Shown here one piece after another: positions 1 to 10,568 of a stretch of 41,473 bases of DNA. The position numbers and the translations under genes were made by a program. Source of the stretch: Nemertoderma westbladi (Eukaryota > Xenacoelomorpha > Nemertodermatida > Nemertodermatidae); assembly GCA_032718475.1 (NCBI GenBank), contig JAUCBJ010002710.1:1-41473 (forward strand), read 5' to 3'. How positions within the stretch are numbered: position 1 is the first letter of the stretch; each line of letters starts with the position of its first letter. Below the pieces are notes generated by a model. That model was given only the letters and a program-made list of their open reading frames with translations, ran no database searches and had not been told where the DNA came from.

Positions 1-1511
1 AAAATGAATGTCGTAAACCCCATTGAGAAGAACAATAAGTAGGCCTACTTTATTGTTTATCATCAACAACAAACTGTCACTCTGGTGAATAATGATCTAC
101 TTAGTTCACCGGTTAGGCCCTGGAGCCGGAGCGGGAGCCTGGACAAACATTGTGGCGTGGGTGGTTGTGTATCCATATACCGCCTACTAAGACCGGCAGA
201 TGGGAATAGTCCTGGCTCCTGGAATAACACGGGTGGGTAACGATTGGATAACGAAGTTACCAGATACGTTCCGCTTACAAAGAATAATATGGCAGATGTT
301 ATGATTGATGTACTATGATTGATATACTGTAATAACAACAGAATTGTTTGTCAACGGCCCTTGACTTAGACTTAGTGAGGCCCTGGACAGGCAATGAGTA
401 ACATGGAATAGGCAGGCCCGCCTACAAAGGAATGGCAGATGGTACCGCTGAGGTAAATAAAAGTTATTTATATAACAGTAAGAAAGCATCATCACATCAC
501 TCATCCCAATGCATTGAAGAAAATATCAAGGCCAACTTGAGACTCTCCTATGCCTATCTGGGCTACTCGCATTTTAAGGAAAACTACTCCGGTAGTTTTC
601 CCATAGCTTTAAAGACGATTAATTGGTTAACTATGCGTGGCGTGCCAAGATTGTGCTAAACGTGCCTCTGATTGGATGTTATCAAAAGGTGTCCTTAACC
701 AATAACAGTTTATTTAGACCGTATAAATGATAGCACAGGTAGCCAGTGATATGGCCAAACGAGATAGGAAAAGTACTCAAACATTACCAAACATAAAGAA
801 TGTCTATATAACAATGATCAAGATCGCCTTTGATTATTATCTATTTAAGATTCTCAGTAATTTAATCTCCGTTATATTTTTATTTTATCTCGTTATATAT
901 TTTGTTCCGGTAAACTAAAATGTTTTGGTTATTTTTATGTACTATGTTTAAAATATAATTTCGCATGATTGCGTCGCTCTATAATTTATTTCTTCAGTGG
1001 GGAAGTACTGAAGTAGTGGGAAAAGCAAAATGACTAACAGCTGCAATCAATCACTGTTAGTGTTGCTGTGTTCGGTTGCGAAATTTCATCACTGGATCCC
1101 CCCTATGTCTCAATAAAAGACTGAGTGTTAATTTGCTAATTGGATGAGTACCGGTAACTATTTTCCTTTTTGCGCCGACTTGACCTAAAGGGCTAATTAA
1201 TTAAATGCTGACAAAAGTTCTCAAACTAAGCTTATTGATATGTTGCCTAACCACTCACAAGTGCTTTCGGCAATAGTTGAGATAATTAACTGAATTCAAA
1301 TAGGTGTTTTATAGCGTTTATTTCTGTCTTATAACCTGTACAAATACTAATTCGTTTATTGTTTTGGTTAAATTCAGCCCTTCTGTAACCTGTATTTTTG
1401 GTGAAAATCTGGTATTCTTCACATGGGGGTAACTGCAAAGTGAAATATAACGGCAGAAAGTCTGGTGTTCTTCACATGGGCCATATTACCTCTCCATACA
1501 TTTCCACTGTC
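1..1511. other. Intergenic, no gene supported
   Basis: Open frames here are at most about 110 codons, with no recognisable domain and no continuity across likely splice sites. The stretch is AT-rich, includes one GTAGGCCTAC palindrome near 41, and has loosely similar GC-rich blocks around 110-210 and 370-450. No RNA gene or clear mobile element was seen. Confidence 0.6.
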
Positions 1512-1727
1512 TGCTGCAGTGCAATGTAAGCAGTAAGGGTCTATGTTGTGTTGTGTATAAATGTATGCTGCAGTGCAATGTAAGCAGTAAGGGTCTATGT
1601 TGTGTTGTGTATAAATGTATGCTGCAGTGCAATGTAAGCAGTAAGGGTCTATGTTGTGTTGTGTATAAATGTATGCTGCAGTGCAATGTAAGCAGTAAGG
1701 GTCTATGTTGTGTTGTGTATAAATGTA
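1512..1727. repeat. 54-bp minisatellite, 4 copies
   Basis: Four consecutive copies of a 54-bp unit start at 1512, 1566, 1620 and 1674. Each begins TGCTGCAGTGCAATG and ends in GTGTATAAATGTA. The copies look identical by eye, which suggests recent expansion or homogenisation. Because 54 is a multiple of 3, repeat-only open frames appear on both strands; these are artefacts. Confidence 0.95.
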
Positions 1728-2516
1728 TGTGTCAGGTGTATGAGAAAACAAAAGTTAGCTCTTCATGCGTAGAATGTATTTTCTTGAAATTAGCTCATTT
1801 GATGGAAATTTTGACTAGATAAATGTTTCATGGTCACTAATATCAATCAACAAGGCCGATGAGTACGTAGTAGTGCATTGTACCGAAATGCATGAACGCC
1901 GCAGTCATAAGTTCTAGTAATAAAATTTAAAAGTTTTTAAAAAAAATTTCGTGTGCTCACTTCGTGTGCTACACGTACTTGCGAAACGCGTAGCCGTGAG
2001 TAGGCTTTTATATTACTCCAGCCTTTCTTTTCTTGATTTTCTTTACTTTTCTTATGCTTGAGGGGGCTGTTTATACTTATTTGCTTAGTCCTATACTTAT
2101 GCTTATACTGAAATTAAATTAATTTCAATAGTTTAATTAATTTTCCTTTTATTGAGGTGCTGTTTCCTTGCGAGTGTTGCGACTGTATGTGAAACCGTAA
2201 AAGTAAAACTGGGGTTGGTATCGCACATGGCAACAAAATACAAACTATACCAATACTGCGAAATCAGTGGAATTCACTAAAAAGGGGAAATCAGTTTATT
2301 GTTTTGATTAGAAACACTACCCCCTTAATCCACTCCTTAAAAATTACTTGAAATATTTTTTTTACCACATCCCCCCCCCCCCCCCCCCCCCTCCCATTTT
2401 TTTATCACTTGTTAATTTACACTATTGTAAATGATTTCAGTCTCATCGAATAATTTATTGAATATTAAATATAACTTGTATTACTAAAAATTTATTTATC
2501 ATCAAAACAAAACATA
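1728..2516. other. Upstream region of the first transporter gene
   Basis: AT-rich non-coding sequence between the 54-bp minisatellite and the first SLC36-like start codon. It should hold the promoter and 5'UTR of that gene, but I see no TATA box or initiator at a convincing position. The one striking element is the poly-C run listed separately. Confidence 0.4.
2371..2391. repeat. Poly-C tract (21 C)
   Basis: An uninterrupted run of 21 cytosines, followed by T and three more C, lies about 125 bp upstream of the first transporter's ATG. Long C/G homopolymers are rarer than A/T runs. The exact length is vulnerable to sequencing error. Confidence 0.9.
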
Positions 2517-4229
2517 ATGGCGGGAGAATATGGAACTATTCCCTACAAATCAATGTCACAAAAAACAGAACCCAGGACACCGGGAAAATGTTTCTCTTTC
2601 GCAAGAAGTCTTATCGACTTCTCCAACCTGTTCAAGGCATTTATCGGGACAGGATATCTGTCGATGGCCTTTGGGTTCCACCAGGCCGGTTTTGTTCTCG
2701 GAACCTTGACGCTACTATTGGTCGCTGTCATAGCAACCCACTGTTGTCAACTAATTCTTAAGTGTAAGAGGTACGCTGTCCAAATGATCGTGTTTGGTGC
2801 GGACTGCGACATCGAAGATATAAATAACGAGGAATCCCTCCCTGACGAAGTCCGTGAAAAAATAAAACGAGTTGAAAGGAACGTGTCATACGCGAATATA
2901 GGAACTCTGGCCTTCGGAAAATGGGGAGGCCATATTGTCGATATTAATGTATTTATTACGCAAATGGGTTTCTGTGTGAATTATTTTATATTCATAGGAA
3001 ACCAGATAGAGTCACTATTCCCTTCCGTTGTAAGAAATTCCACCAGTTCCGTGAGTATCATCAGTTCATCAGTTGACGTGAATCTAACCCCAAATTCTAC
3101 AGACATGATACCCGTTACTGAATCACCCGTCCCCCCAGTTCTCACTTACATCTCCAGTTCCCCATCGGCCATCATCCTTTGCTTAATGCCGTTCCCCGTC
3201 TTCCTACTAACGTCGATCGTGCGACACATCCGCGGTATCGGCCCCATCACCATCCTCGCTAACGTGTGTCTCATGACCGGCTACTTCACCATTGTGGGTC
3301 TGATTCTAAGGGATTTATTCCTCGGGGGAATTTTCGACTTGAGTAGTCTGTCCTTGGCGAACTGGGCAACGTTACCCGTGTTCTTTGGGATGGTAACCAA
3401 TGCCTACGAAGGAGTTGGCGTTGTTATACCATTCGAGACCGCGATGACAGGAAACCGAAAGAATTTCCCTTTTTATTTGTTTGTTACCATGGTAACAATA
3501 ACTGGAATGCTACTGAGTTGCGCGACCGTAGGCTATTTAGATTTCGGACAAAACGTCCAACAGATAATCCTACAGAGTCTGGATACCAACTCCATTCTAG
3601 TAAAGCTGGTGATTGTAATGCTAATCGTTAGCGTGCTATTCACCTACCCGCTACAGATGTACCCGTGCGTGGAAATCACGGAGCGAGCGTTGTTCGCGGA
3701 AGGCCGGATATTCGGGCCCGCAGCCGGCGAAAAGAAGTTCTGCGAGAAACAGAAAAATGAGTTGAACGGATTCTCCACAAGCGGAGAATCCGTCCATGTC
3801 ACCAGGTCAAGCAACTCCGGGGTTGACAGCGAGAAAGGCAAACTCCTTCGGTCGTTTAACGAGGACACGGATTTCCTACGGACCTCCGCTAGCGGCCCCA
3901 CTGACTGTAAGATGGCTGTCGGTGTACCAGAATCGGTACCCGCGTGGAAACGCAACGTTTCCCGATTACTACTGGTCACTTTCACCCTGGGTATCGCCAT
4001 TCTCTTTTTCGATGCTTTCGCCTACTTTAACTCTTTCGTCGGGGCTCTCTCCTCGACCTCATTGGCTTTCATACTCCCGGCGTTGTTCCATTTGCGACTG
4101 CGGAGAGCGCAAGGGATGCCTCGGAATGTAGTTGCTAAAGATACTTTTATTATATTATTTGGACTTATTGGAGGAACAATAACTATAATTGTTGTTTTAA
4201 CTGAACTTATTGTTAAATTTACATCGTAA
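2517..4229 (+). CDS. SLC36-like proton-coupled amino acid transporter (Aa_trans family), copy 1
   Basis: A complete uninterrupted 570-codon frame encodes a polytopic membrane protein of the amino acid/auxin permease family, most like SLC36 (PAT). I count about 11 hydrophobic segments, near residues 38-56, 58-80, 142-168, 215-236, 243-265, 283-305, 319-343, 358-382, 481-499, 501-524 and 540-565. The first carries the family's G-T-G turn (FIGTGYLSM, 42-50). The Ser/Thr-rich loop at 170-213 has NST, NLT and NST sequons and is probably extracytosolic; the polar loop at 390-480 is probably cytosolic. The family moves small neutral amino acids with H+ across plasma or lysosomal membranes; the substrate here cannot be read from sequence. 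The ATG at 2517 is chosen because it matches the paralogue's start (MAxYGTIxYxS). The single-exon structure is unusual for this family. A convergent paralogue lies at 8799-10568. Confidence 0.9.
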   Translation: MAGEYGTIPYKSMSQKTEPRTPGKCFSFARSLIDFSNLFKAFIGTGYLSMAFGFHQAGFVLGTLTLLLVAVIATHCCQLILKCKRYAVQMIVFGADCDIEDINNEESLPDEVREKIKRVERNVSYANIGTLAFGKWGGHIVDINVFITQMGFCVNYFIFIGNQIESLFPSVVRNSTSSVSIISSSVDVNLTPNSTDMIPVTESPVPPVLTYISSSPSAIILCLMPFPVFLLTSIVRHIRGIGPITILANVCLMTGYFTIVGLILRDLFLGGIFDLSSLSLANWATLPVFFGMVTNAYEGVGVVIPFETAMTGNRKNFPFYLFVTMVTITGMLLSCATVGYLDFGQNVQQIILQSLDTNSILVKLVIVMLIVSVLFTYPLQMYPCVEITERALFAEGRIFGPAAGEKKFCEKQKNELNGFSTSGESVHVTRSSNSGVDSEKGKLLRSFNEDTDFLRTSASGPTDCKMAVGVPESVPAWKRNVSRLLLVTFTLGIAILFFDAFAYFNSFVGALSSTSLAFILPALFHLRLRRAQGMPRNVVAKDTFIILFGLIGGTITIIVVLTELIVKFTS

Positions 4230-5430
4230 GGTGGGCCGGCCCTCCATGTGCGTGCAGTCTATTGTCGTTCTGCTGTTTTTAGTTAAGATTTATTATTTAT
4301 TCATTGCTCTCATTTATTCATTGCTTTATATATGTTCCGCAAATTATTTATCAATAACAATCAATTGAATAATATTTGGTGGTCATTAATTACTCGTTAA
4401 TCCACTCTTATCAATAATCATCACCAACCCTGGGTGTAAAGCTTCATTCATTACTTACAACGCAACTCAAACTCTTCTAGACAAGGTGGAAAATTCAATT
4501 TACACTTTGTATTTGATGTAGAATTAAACTCGCTCGTTAACTTATACGTCTCCGGGAAATTAAAGTGTTATGTTATTTTTAAGTAATAAGCATAAATTTC
4601 CATGTAATATATATATCAACTGTATAGTGTTTACCAGCGGGCCACACAAAACGAAGTTTTGTATAGATTGATCGCACCCACTGTAAATGTGGGCAGTTAA
4701 ATCTGAGAGTTTGTTTCTGCAGGCTGGCGCTCGGTTTGGGGGACCATAAAGTTTGGACATCATTGGGTGTATTTGAATCCAACCATTATGGCTGGGTATC
4801 CTCTACAATCTCAGTCACTGTGTCCCAGCAACCGGAATCTCAAAATTGTAGACAGTTACTGGTAGTTAAGGGCCTCAGAAACCTTGCTATTTCCAATCTT
4901 TTAATAAACATACAAACAGAACCAACCAAATTTATCCTCAAATGGCTCCTATAGATTTCGAATTCTAGTTAAATAAAATTATAGTGAAATATTTTAAATA
5001 CTTTTTTTATTTACCCAAACGTAAAACTGTAAACTCAAATGATAATGAACAGGTCATTATTAGTGCTATCAACTACAACAATTACAGGTTATTGTAAAAA
5101 GTAGCTAAAATAAATTATTATTGATATTTATGAATTGTAGAACGTTTTGTGACTTACATTTTGTCTGAATTGGCGAAGTAAAAATTGCGAAATCTATAAA
5201 CCGATAATACGCGAAGCTAAGGGGTGAACGAAAGCGAAAAAAAAACCGATCAATCATTTATTTTAAATATTTCCCCTGCCAAAACACATAGAAAAAATGT
5301 AATAAATGCGAATTTTATTTCAAAAATTGTCAGTCCAAAATTTACACAATAGAAACTATCGGAAGTCCATAGCAAGAGCCTAGAAATTTATTGCTAAACA
5401 AAAAATAGCTAAATTTATCTAGACCAAACA
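4230..5430. other. 3' flank of first transporter, no gene
   Basis: AT-rich sequence containing the presumed 3'UTR of the first transporter. The first AATAAA hexamer I find downstream is at 4903-4908, about 670 bp past the stop, so the real poly(A) site is uncertain. No other coding or RNA gene is visible. Confidence 0.45.
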
Positions 5431-5475
5431 GCAGCTTGATCTAGTGGTTACAGTCCCTGGTTCGATCACTCCATG
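5431..5475 (+). mobile_element. tRNA-derived SINE-like fragment (tentative)
   Basis: CTAGTGGTTA (5441-5450) resembles a tRNA A box and GGTTCGATCAC (5459-5469) a B box. They are far too close together for an intact tRNA, so this would be an internally deleted tRNA-derived SINE head. A non-tRNA stretch follows. No tail or target duplication was identified. Confidence 0.3.
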
Positions 5476-5556
5476 GGGCAGCACTGTTTGGGCATGGTGC
5501 TTTAAATGCTGCAGCCTAGCCCAACCATGGTTTTAATCCTTCAGTGGTCGATAAAT

Positions 5557-6835
5557 GGGAACCAAGGCAACTTGGGAAACAGAGTGGAAGGATTTACCGT
5601 GAAAGATCACCCATGGTGGTGAACAGACATTCCTTTACGAAACAGAGGATTCCTTTAGGAAACACTGGAAGATCACCCATGTTGGTGAACAGGCATTCCT
5701 TTAGGAAACAGAGTGAAGGGTTTACTGTGGAAGATCACCCATGGTGGTGAACAGGCATTCCTTTAGGAAACAGAGTGGAAGGGTTTACTGTGGAAGGTCA
5801 CCCATGGTGGTGAACAGGATTTCCTTTAGGAAACAGAGTGGAAGGGTTTACTGTGGAAGATCAGATCACCCATGGTGGTGAACAGGAATTCCTTTAGGAA
5901 ACACTGTGGAAGGGTTTACTGTTGAAGATCACCCATGGTGGTGAACAGGAATTCCTTTAGGAAACACTGTGGAAGGGTTTACTGTGGATCACCCATGGTG
6001 GTGAACAGGAATTCCTTTAGGAAACACTGTGGAAGATCACCCATGTTGGTGAACAGGATTTCCTCTAGGAAACAGAGTGGAAGGGTTTACTGTGGAAGAT
6101 CACCCATGGTGGTGAACAGGAATTTCTTTAGGAAACACTGTGGAAGGGTTTACAGTAGAAGATCACCCATGTTGGTGAACAGGAATTCCTTTAGGAAACA
6201 CTGTGGAAGGGTTTACAGTAGAAGATCACCCATGTTGGTGAACAGGAATTCCTTTAGGAAACACTGTGGAAGGGTTTACAGTAGAAGATCACCCATGTTG
6301 GTGAACAGGAATTCCTTTAGGAAACTGAGGGGAAGGGTTTACTGTGGAAGATCACCCATGTTGGTGAACAGGAATTCCTTTTTTAGGAAACACTGTGGAA
6401 GGCTTTACTGTGGGAGATCACCCATGGTAGTGAACAGGCATTCCTTTAAGAAACAGAGTGGATGGGTTTACTGTGAAAGATCACCCATGGTGAACAGGCA
6501 TTCCTCTAGGAAACAGGGTGGAAAGGTTTACTGTGGAAGATCACCCATGGTGGTGAACAGGCATTCATTTAGGAAACAGGGTGTAAGGGTTTACTGTGGA
6601 AGATCACCCATGGTGGTGAACAGGCATTCCTTTAGGAAACAGGGTGGAATGGTTTACTGTGGAAGATCACCCATGGTGGTTAACAGGCATTCATTTAGGA
6701 AACAGGGTGTAAGGGTTTATTTACTGTGGAAGATAACCCAAGGTGGTGAACAAGCATTCTTTTGGGAAACAGAGTGGAAGGGTTTACTGTGGAAGATAAC
6801 CCATGATGGTGAACGAACAGCCATTCCTTGGCTAA
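5557..6835. repeat. 63-bp minisatellite, about 20 variable copies
   Basis: Tandem units of about 63 bp share a core of GATCACCCATGGTGGTGAAC, then a TTCCTTTAGGAAAC palindrome, then GGGTTTACTGTGG. Units vary by substitutions (GGTGGT/GTTGGT, CAGAG/CACTG) and by internal deletions, so this array is older and less homogeneous than the 36-bp array at 28.7 kb. Because 63 is divisible by 3, a repeat-only frame of 308 codons (5935-6861) stays open; I do not treat it as a gene. It lies between the convergent transporter genes. Confidence 0.93.
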
Positions 6836-7164
6836 ACGAGCCTAAAAGATTATCCCATTAAAATATCCAAATTTATTCAAATTTATTCACGCAAATGTTT
6901 TTTGGATGGATAATGACATCGGAGGCAAAATAAATCCCACCACCGTGTCAGAAAATAGGGGTATTCGTTAGGAACCACTTATGTCTGTCTGTCTGTACAA
7001 CAAATAATAGGGCAGTACGACTGCGCTGCGTTTGTAAAACGATTAATTTTATAGGTACAATATATTGCAATAACCATAATTATTGAGTTTAACTATATAT
7101 AAGGCCAGATTGCAAAGAAGACAATGGCTTTAACCTTTACTATAGTAACATATATAACACTAAA

Positions 7165-7476
7165 TAATTACTGGAGTCCCGAATAGACGGGGCGACACGA
7201 CTATTAATTTTTTCTAAAAAATTTAGTACATTTTTTATTATGAGTAAATAAACGTTTGTTCTCATAATAAATGAGAGTTGAAAGTGAAAGAAAACAAAAC
7301 CGTGTACCGAGTATCACCGGTAGCCGTAGGCACTACTGTACCTGTACGCCTATACCGTATGTTAAATACAGTAAGTAGAAAAGTTTCCTCCCACCACGTT
7401 TATTCCACCCACCCCGACTATTAGCATAATTAAATTTTTCCACCCACCCCGTATATTCGGGACTCCGGAGTAATTA
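7165..7476. mobile_element. MITE-like element with ~30-bp terminal inverted repeats
   Basis: The left end (7165-7194) reads TAATTACT, GGAGTCCCGAATA, then GACGGGGCG. The reverse complement of the right end (7445-7476) reads TAATTACT, CC, GGAGTCCCGAATA, then TACGGGGTG. The arms thus match over about 30 bp apart from a CC indel and two substitutions. The 312-bp interior has no coding capacity, as expected of a non-autonomous DNA transposon. It contains another inverted repeat, TTTATTATGAG and CTCATAATAAA, around a 16-nt loop. Target duplication is ambiguous in the AT-rich flanks, so no superfamily is assigned. Confidence 0.65.
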
Positions 7477-8636
7477 ATAAATAAAATAATATATTGAGAG
7501 TTAAGTTGATCTGCTGTAGACTCGCGAAACACAGAATTGGGCCGGAAATTTGGATGTTGGTTCAGACGGTTCGGTGGACAAATAAATAAAAATCGCTTCT
7601 TACGTTGGCTACTTGAATATTATTCCAGTTTATTACGTTGAAGAGCTATTCAAATTAAAACAATCTCATATTTGAAGGTTGTGGTAATATAAAGTGGAAT
7701 GGTAGTATTATAAAGTGACATGGTAGTAATATAAATCAGTAAACCGTTATAATAAACTAATATTACAATATCTGGCTAACTTAGTAGTTACTATTACTAC
7801 ATCGCTTCAATATTATGTCTCCACATTCTAACACAATAACTAACAGCGGCATATTATAATATATTTATTGCTAGAATAAACAATTACAATGTTTAATCTA
7901 AATAAATAAAAAAAACGTTCACTAAAAGGCGGGTTGAAACTTTAAAGTCTAATAATAACTGTAAAAACAATGTTTCTAAAACTGCATAACAATCGCGGAC
8001 AACGGATTGGCTAGAACGGCCGATATAATAGCACAAGTTGCGAGTCAATGCGCAACAAACACAGTTGGAGAAGTTTAAACAATCAACTCTCATCCGTTTA
8101 GGTTTCTAGGAGTAAAACTATAAGGCTTAACATACAATAATACAATAATGAAAATGAAATACTCCCTTTCAAATTCAATGATAAATTTATGTAAATATAT
8201 ATATACTGCAGTAAATAAAATAAATAGTGAGTTAAATAAATAAAATTTATAAAACTAATTAAACTTTTTACAGCACAGATTTGTTATCATCTCGAATACA
8301 AAGATTATTAGACAATGAAAGAATATAATCAAAACAATAAATACTACAGGCACCTCAATATTCCCTGCTTATTGTACGAAATCAATTCAATCTCTAAACC
8401 GCGGTTTATCATAGAATGAAGAATATAAATAGTTATAGTTTTAAGTAATATTTAATAGTAATTAATTATTAACTATTTAATTAGTTTAGTTATAAAACAA
8501 ATAGTATAAAAACAAAATATATTCGCAATTAGATTTCATTATTATATTAACTCGCGACATAAATTATTTATAAGATACGGAATGGAAGTTAATATAAACA
8601 CTAAAGTAAGGTGACCTGCCAGCGACGTGACGGCGG
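7477..8636. other. AT-rich intergenic, no gene
   Basis: Low-complexity AT-rich sequence with many short homopolymers. No frame shows a domain, and no tRNA or repeat element was recognised. It lies downstream of the second (minus-strand) transporter. Confidence 0.5.
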
Positions 8637-8642
8637 TTTATT
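8637..8642 (-). promoter_or_regulatory. Candidate poly(A) signal of second transporter
   Basis: AATAAA on the minus strand, about 157 bp past the stop codon of the 8799-10568 gene, a plausible 3'UTR length. Only the hexamer is seen; no cDNA evidence is available. Confidence 0.4.
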
Positions 8643-8798
8643 GGGACGATACGATACCGTTAGTCGTGCGTCGTCTATAGGGAGAGTCGCTACTTCCGTT
8701 GTTGTTATCCAGGGTGATTGTCGTCACGACGTCACGCGGCGACACTCACGCCGTGTCACACGACGCTCTCCACTGACAGCGAGTGCGCGACAAACCCA

Positions 8799-10568
8799 CT
8801 AGGTGTGCTTATCCACCATTAAATCGACGACGACGACAATCGTGACGATCCCACCGACGAAACCGAAGACGATGAGGAAGATATCCTTGGCGATCACAAA
8901 GTAGGAGAGCCGCCCCTTGAGGAGCTGCAGATGGAACAACCCGGGGAGGATGAAGGCGAGGAAGGTGCTGGAGACGGCGCCGATGAACGAGTTGAAGTAG
9001 GCGAAGTCGTCGAAGAACAGGATCCCGGCCCCGAGGGTGACGCAGACGAGGAGCGCGCGGACGATGTTGCGCTTCCAGGTGGCGACGGACGCCGGTATCG
9101 GGACCGCCATCCCGGCCAACATCGGGTTCTCCACGCCCTCGTTCTCCGTGCACTCGTTGATGGAGTGCAGCAGTTGGTCCCGCTCGTCCCCCCTGCGCAA
9201 CGAGCCGGAATGCAGCGCCCCCTTGCGGTACGAGTTGGAACTGTCGACCAGCGACTCCGCGTCCTCCGGGTCTATCTCTTTCCGACTGTCCGACTCGTCC
9301 GGTAGCAGCGGCGGACCGAATATTCGCCCGGGCGTGAAGATCGCCCGCTCCGTTATCTCGATGCACGGGAACAACTGCAGCGGGTAGGTGAAGACGACGG
9401 CGACGATGAGCAGCACGATAACGAGCTTAACGAGGAACGAGTCGACGTCGAGGTTCTGCAAGACTATCTGCTCCACGTGGAACCCGTAGTCCAGGTAACC
9501 TAGGATACCGGAAGACGCTAGGATACACGTCACTATCACCATGGTTACGTAGAGGAAGGCGGGGAACCGATGGCGATTTCCGGCCATCGACGTCTCGATG
9601 GGAATGACGACTCCGATCCCCTCGAACGCGTTGGTGACCATCCCGAAGAACACGGGGAACGTCGCCCAGTTGAACATAAGGAGTCCGCTGGAGTGGAAGA
9701 TCCCTTTAAGGACGATGAGGTCGTTGAGGATGAGGCCGACGACGATAAGGAATCCGCTGATGAGGCAGATGTTCGCCACGATACTCACGGGCCCCATACC
9801 GCGGATGTCTCGAATCAGCGAGGTTGTTAGGAAGATCGGGAGGGGCATGAGGCAGAGGAGGGCCTCGGAGGGGGCGGTTGGAACGTAGACGATGGGGTTG
9901 AGAGAGGGCATCGGGGAGGTGAGAGGCCCGGTCGTGGTAACGATGGGAGTAGTGAGGGAAGTGTTGGAGGTGGGACTAGTCATGGTGGTGTTAGTTACGT
10001 CGAGGTAAACATAAGAATTGTCTATAGGAGTCGACGGGATAATAGAAGACGTGTTTTTAGCGTCGAAAGGGAATAAAGAAGCTATTTGATTTCCTATAAA
10101 TATAAAGTAATTAACGCAGAATCCAATCTGAGAGACGAAGACGTTGATGTTTACCAGATGGCTTCCCCACCGGCCTATGGCAAGCGTTCCGATATTCCCG
10201 TAGGAAATGTTCCGCTCCACTCTGTTTATCTTCTCTTTAATCTCGTCGGGGAAGGACGGGTCGTTGATCGCGTCCGATTCGTAGTCTATCCCGAAGACGA
10301 TCATCCTAACCGCTTCTCTCTTACACTTTACGATTAGTTGACAGCAGTGTACGGCCAGGCCCGAGACACAGAGGAGGCATACGGTGCCGAGAATGTAGCC
10401 CGACTGGTAGAATCCGAACGGCATGGAGAGGTAACCCGAGCCGATGAATGCTTTGAACAAGTTGGCAAAGTCGTTGGCCGCTTTAGCATAGCCGAAACCT
10501 CGACGGCGTCTGGTCGGCATAAAGTTATCGGATTCACTTCGGTAGGAAATTGTTCCGTAGTCCGCCAT
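8799..10568 (-). CDS. SLC36-like proton-coupled amino acid transporter (Aa_trans family), copy 2
   Basis: A complete 589-codon minus-strand frame, again without introns, is paralogous to the 2517-4229 gene. Over the first two membrane segments 42 of 58 aligned residues are identical. It shares the FIG(S)GYLSM turn (residues 41-49), the RMIVFG segment near 88, the NINVF..QIGFCVNYFIFIGNQ segment (140-161), and PxLWN-free core segments such as NAFEGIGVVIP (313-323) and TYPLQLFPCIEITERAIF (394-411). The Ser/Thr-rich extracytosolic loop (about 168-232) is longer than in copy 1 and has NTS/NTT sequons; another polar loop follows residue 411. About 11 membrane segments are expected. GC content is visibly higher than in copy 1. 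Role: probable H+-coupled uptake or lysosomal efflux of amino acids; the substrate is unknown. The start ATG (10566-10568) matches the paralogue's N-terminus. Confidence 0.9.
   Translation of the reverse strand: MADYGTISYRSESDNFMPTRRRRGFGYAKAANDFANLFKAFIGSGYLSMPFGFYQSGYILGTVCLLCVSGLAVHCCQLIVKCKREAVRMIVFGIDYESDAINDPSFPDEIKEKINRVERNISYGNIGTLAIGRWGSHLVNINVFVSQIGFCVNYFIFIGNQIASLFPFDAKNTSSIIPSTPIDNSYVYLDVTNTTMTSPTSNTSLTTPIVTTTGPLTSPMPSLNPIVYVPTAPSEALLCLMPLPIFLTTSLIRDIRGMGPVSIVANICLISGFLIVVGLILNDLIVLKGIFHSSGLLMFNWATFPVFFGMVTNAFEGIGVVIPIETSMAGNRHRFPAFLYVTMVIVTCILASSGILGYLDYGFHVEQIVLQNLDVDSFLVKLVIVLLIVAVVFTYPLQLFPCIEITERAIFTPGRIFGPPLLPDESDSRKEIDPEDAESLVDSSNSYRKGALHSGSLRRGDERDQLLHSINECTENEGVENPMLAGMAVPIPASVATWKRNIVRALLVCVTLGAGILFFDDFAYFNSFIGAVSSTFLAFILPGLFHLQLLKGRLSYFVIAKDIFLIVFGFVGGIVTIVVVVDLMVDKHT

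Noticed and set aside
432-918. Small plus-strand frames (63-75 codons)
   Set aside because: No domain, no splice-consistent extension and composition like the surrounding AT-rich DNA.
1419-1822. Repeat frames on both strands over the 54-bp minisatellite
   Set aside because: 54 bp is a multiple of 3 and the unit lacks stops in these frames. No sequence of coding character lies on either side.
3644-4131. Open frames overlapping the first transporter in other phases
   Set aside because: Shadows of a clearly coding frame. The same applies to frames at 8809-9888 over the second transporter and 20339-21771 over LINE-A.
5935-6861. 308-codon frame with MVVNRNSFRKHCGRVYCGRSP-type 21-residue repeats
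   Set aside because: Result of a 63-bp minisatellite. Indels shift units in and out of frame elsewhere in the array, showing no selection to keep a protein.
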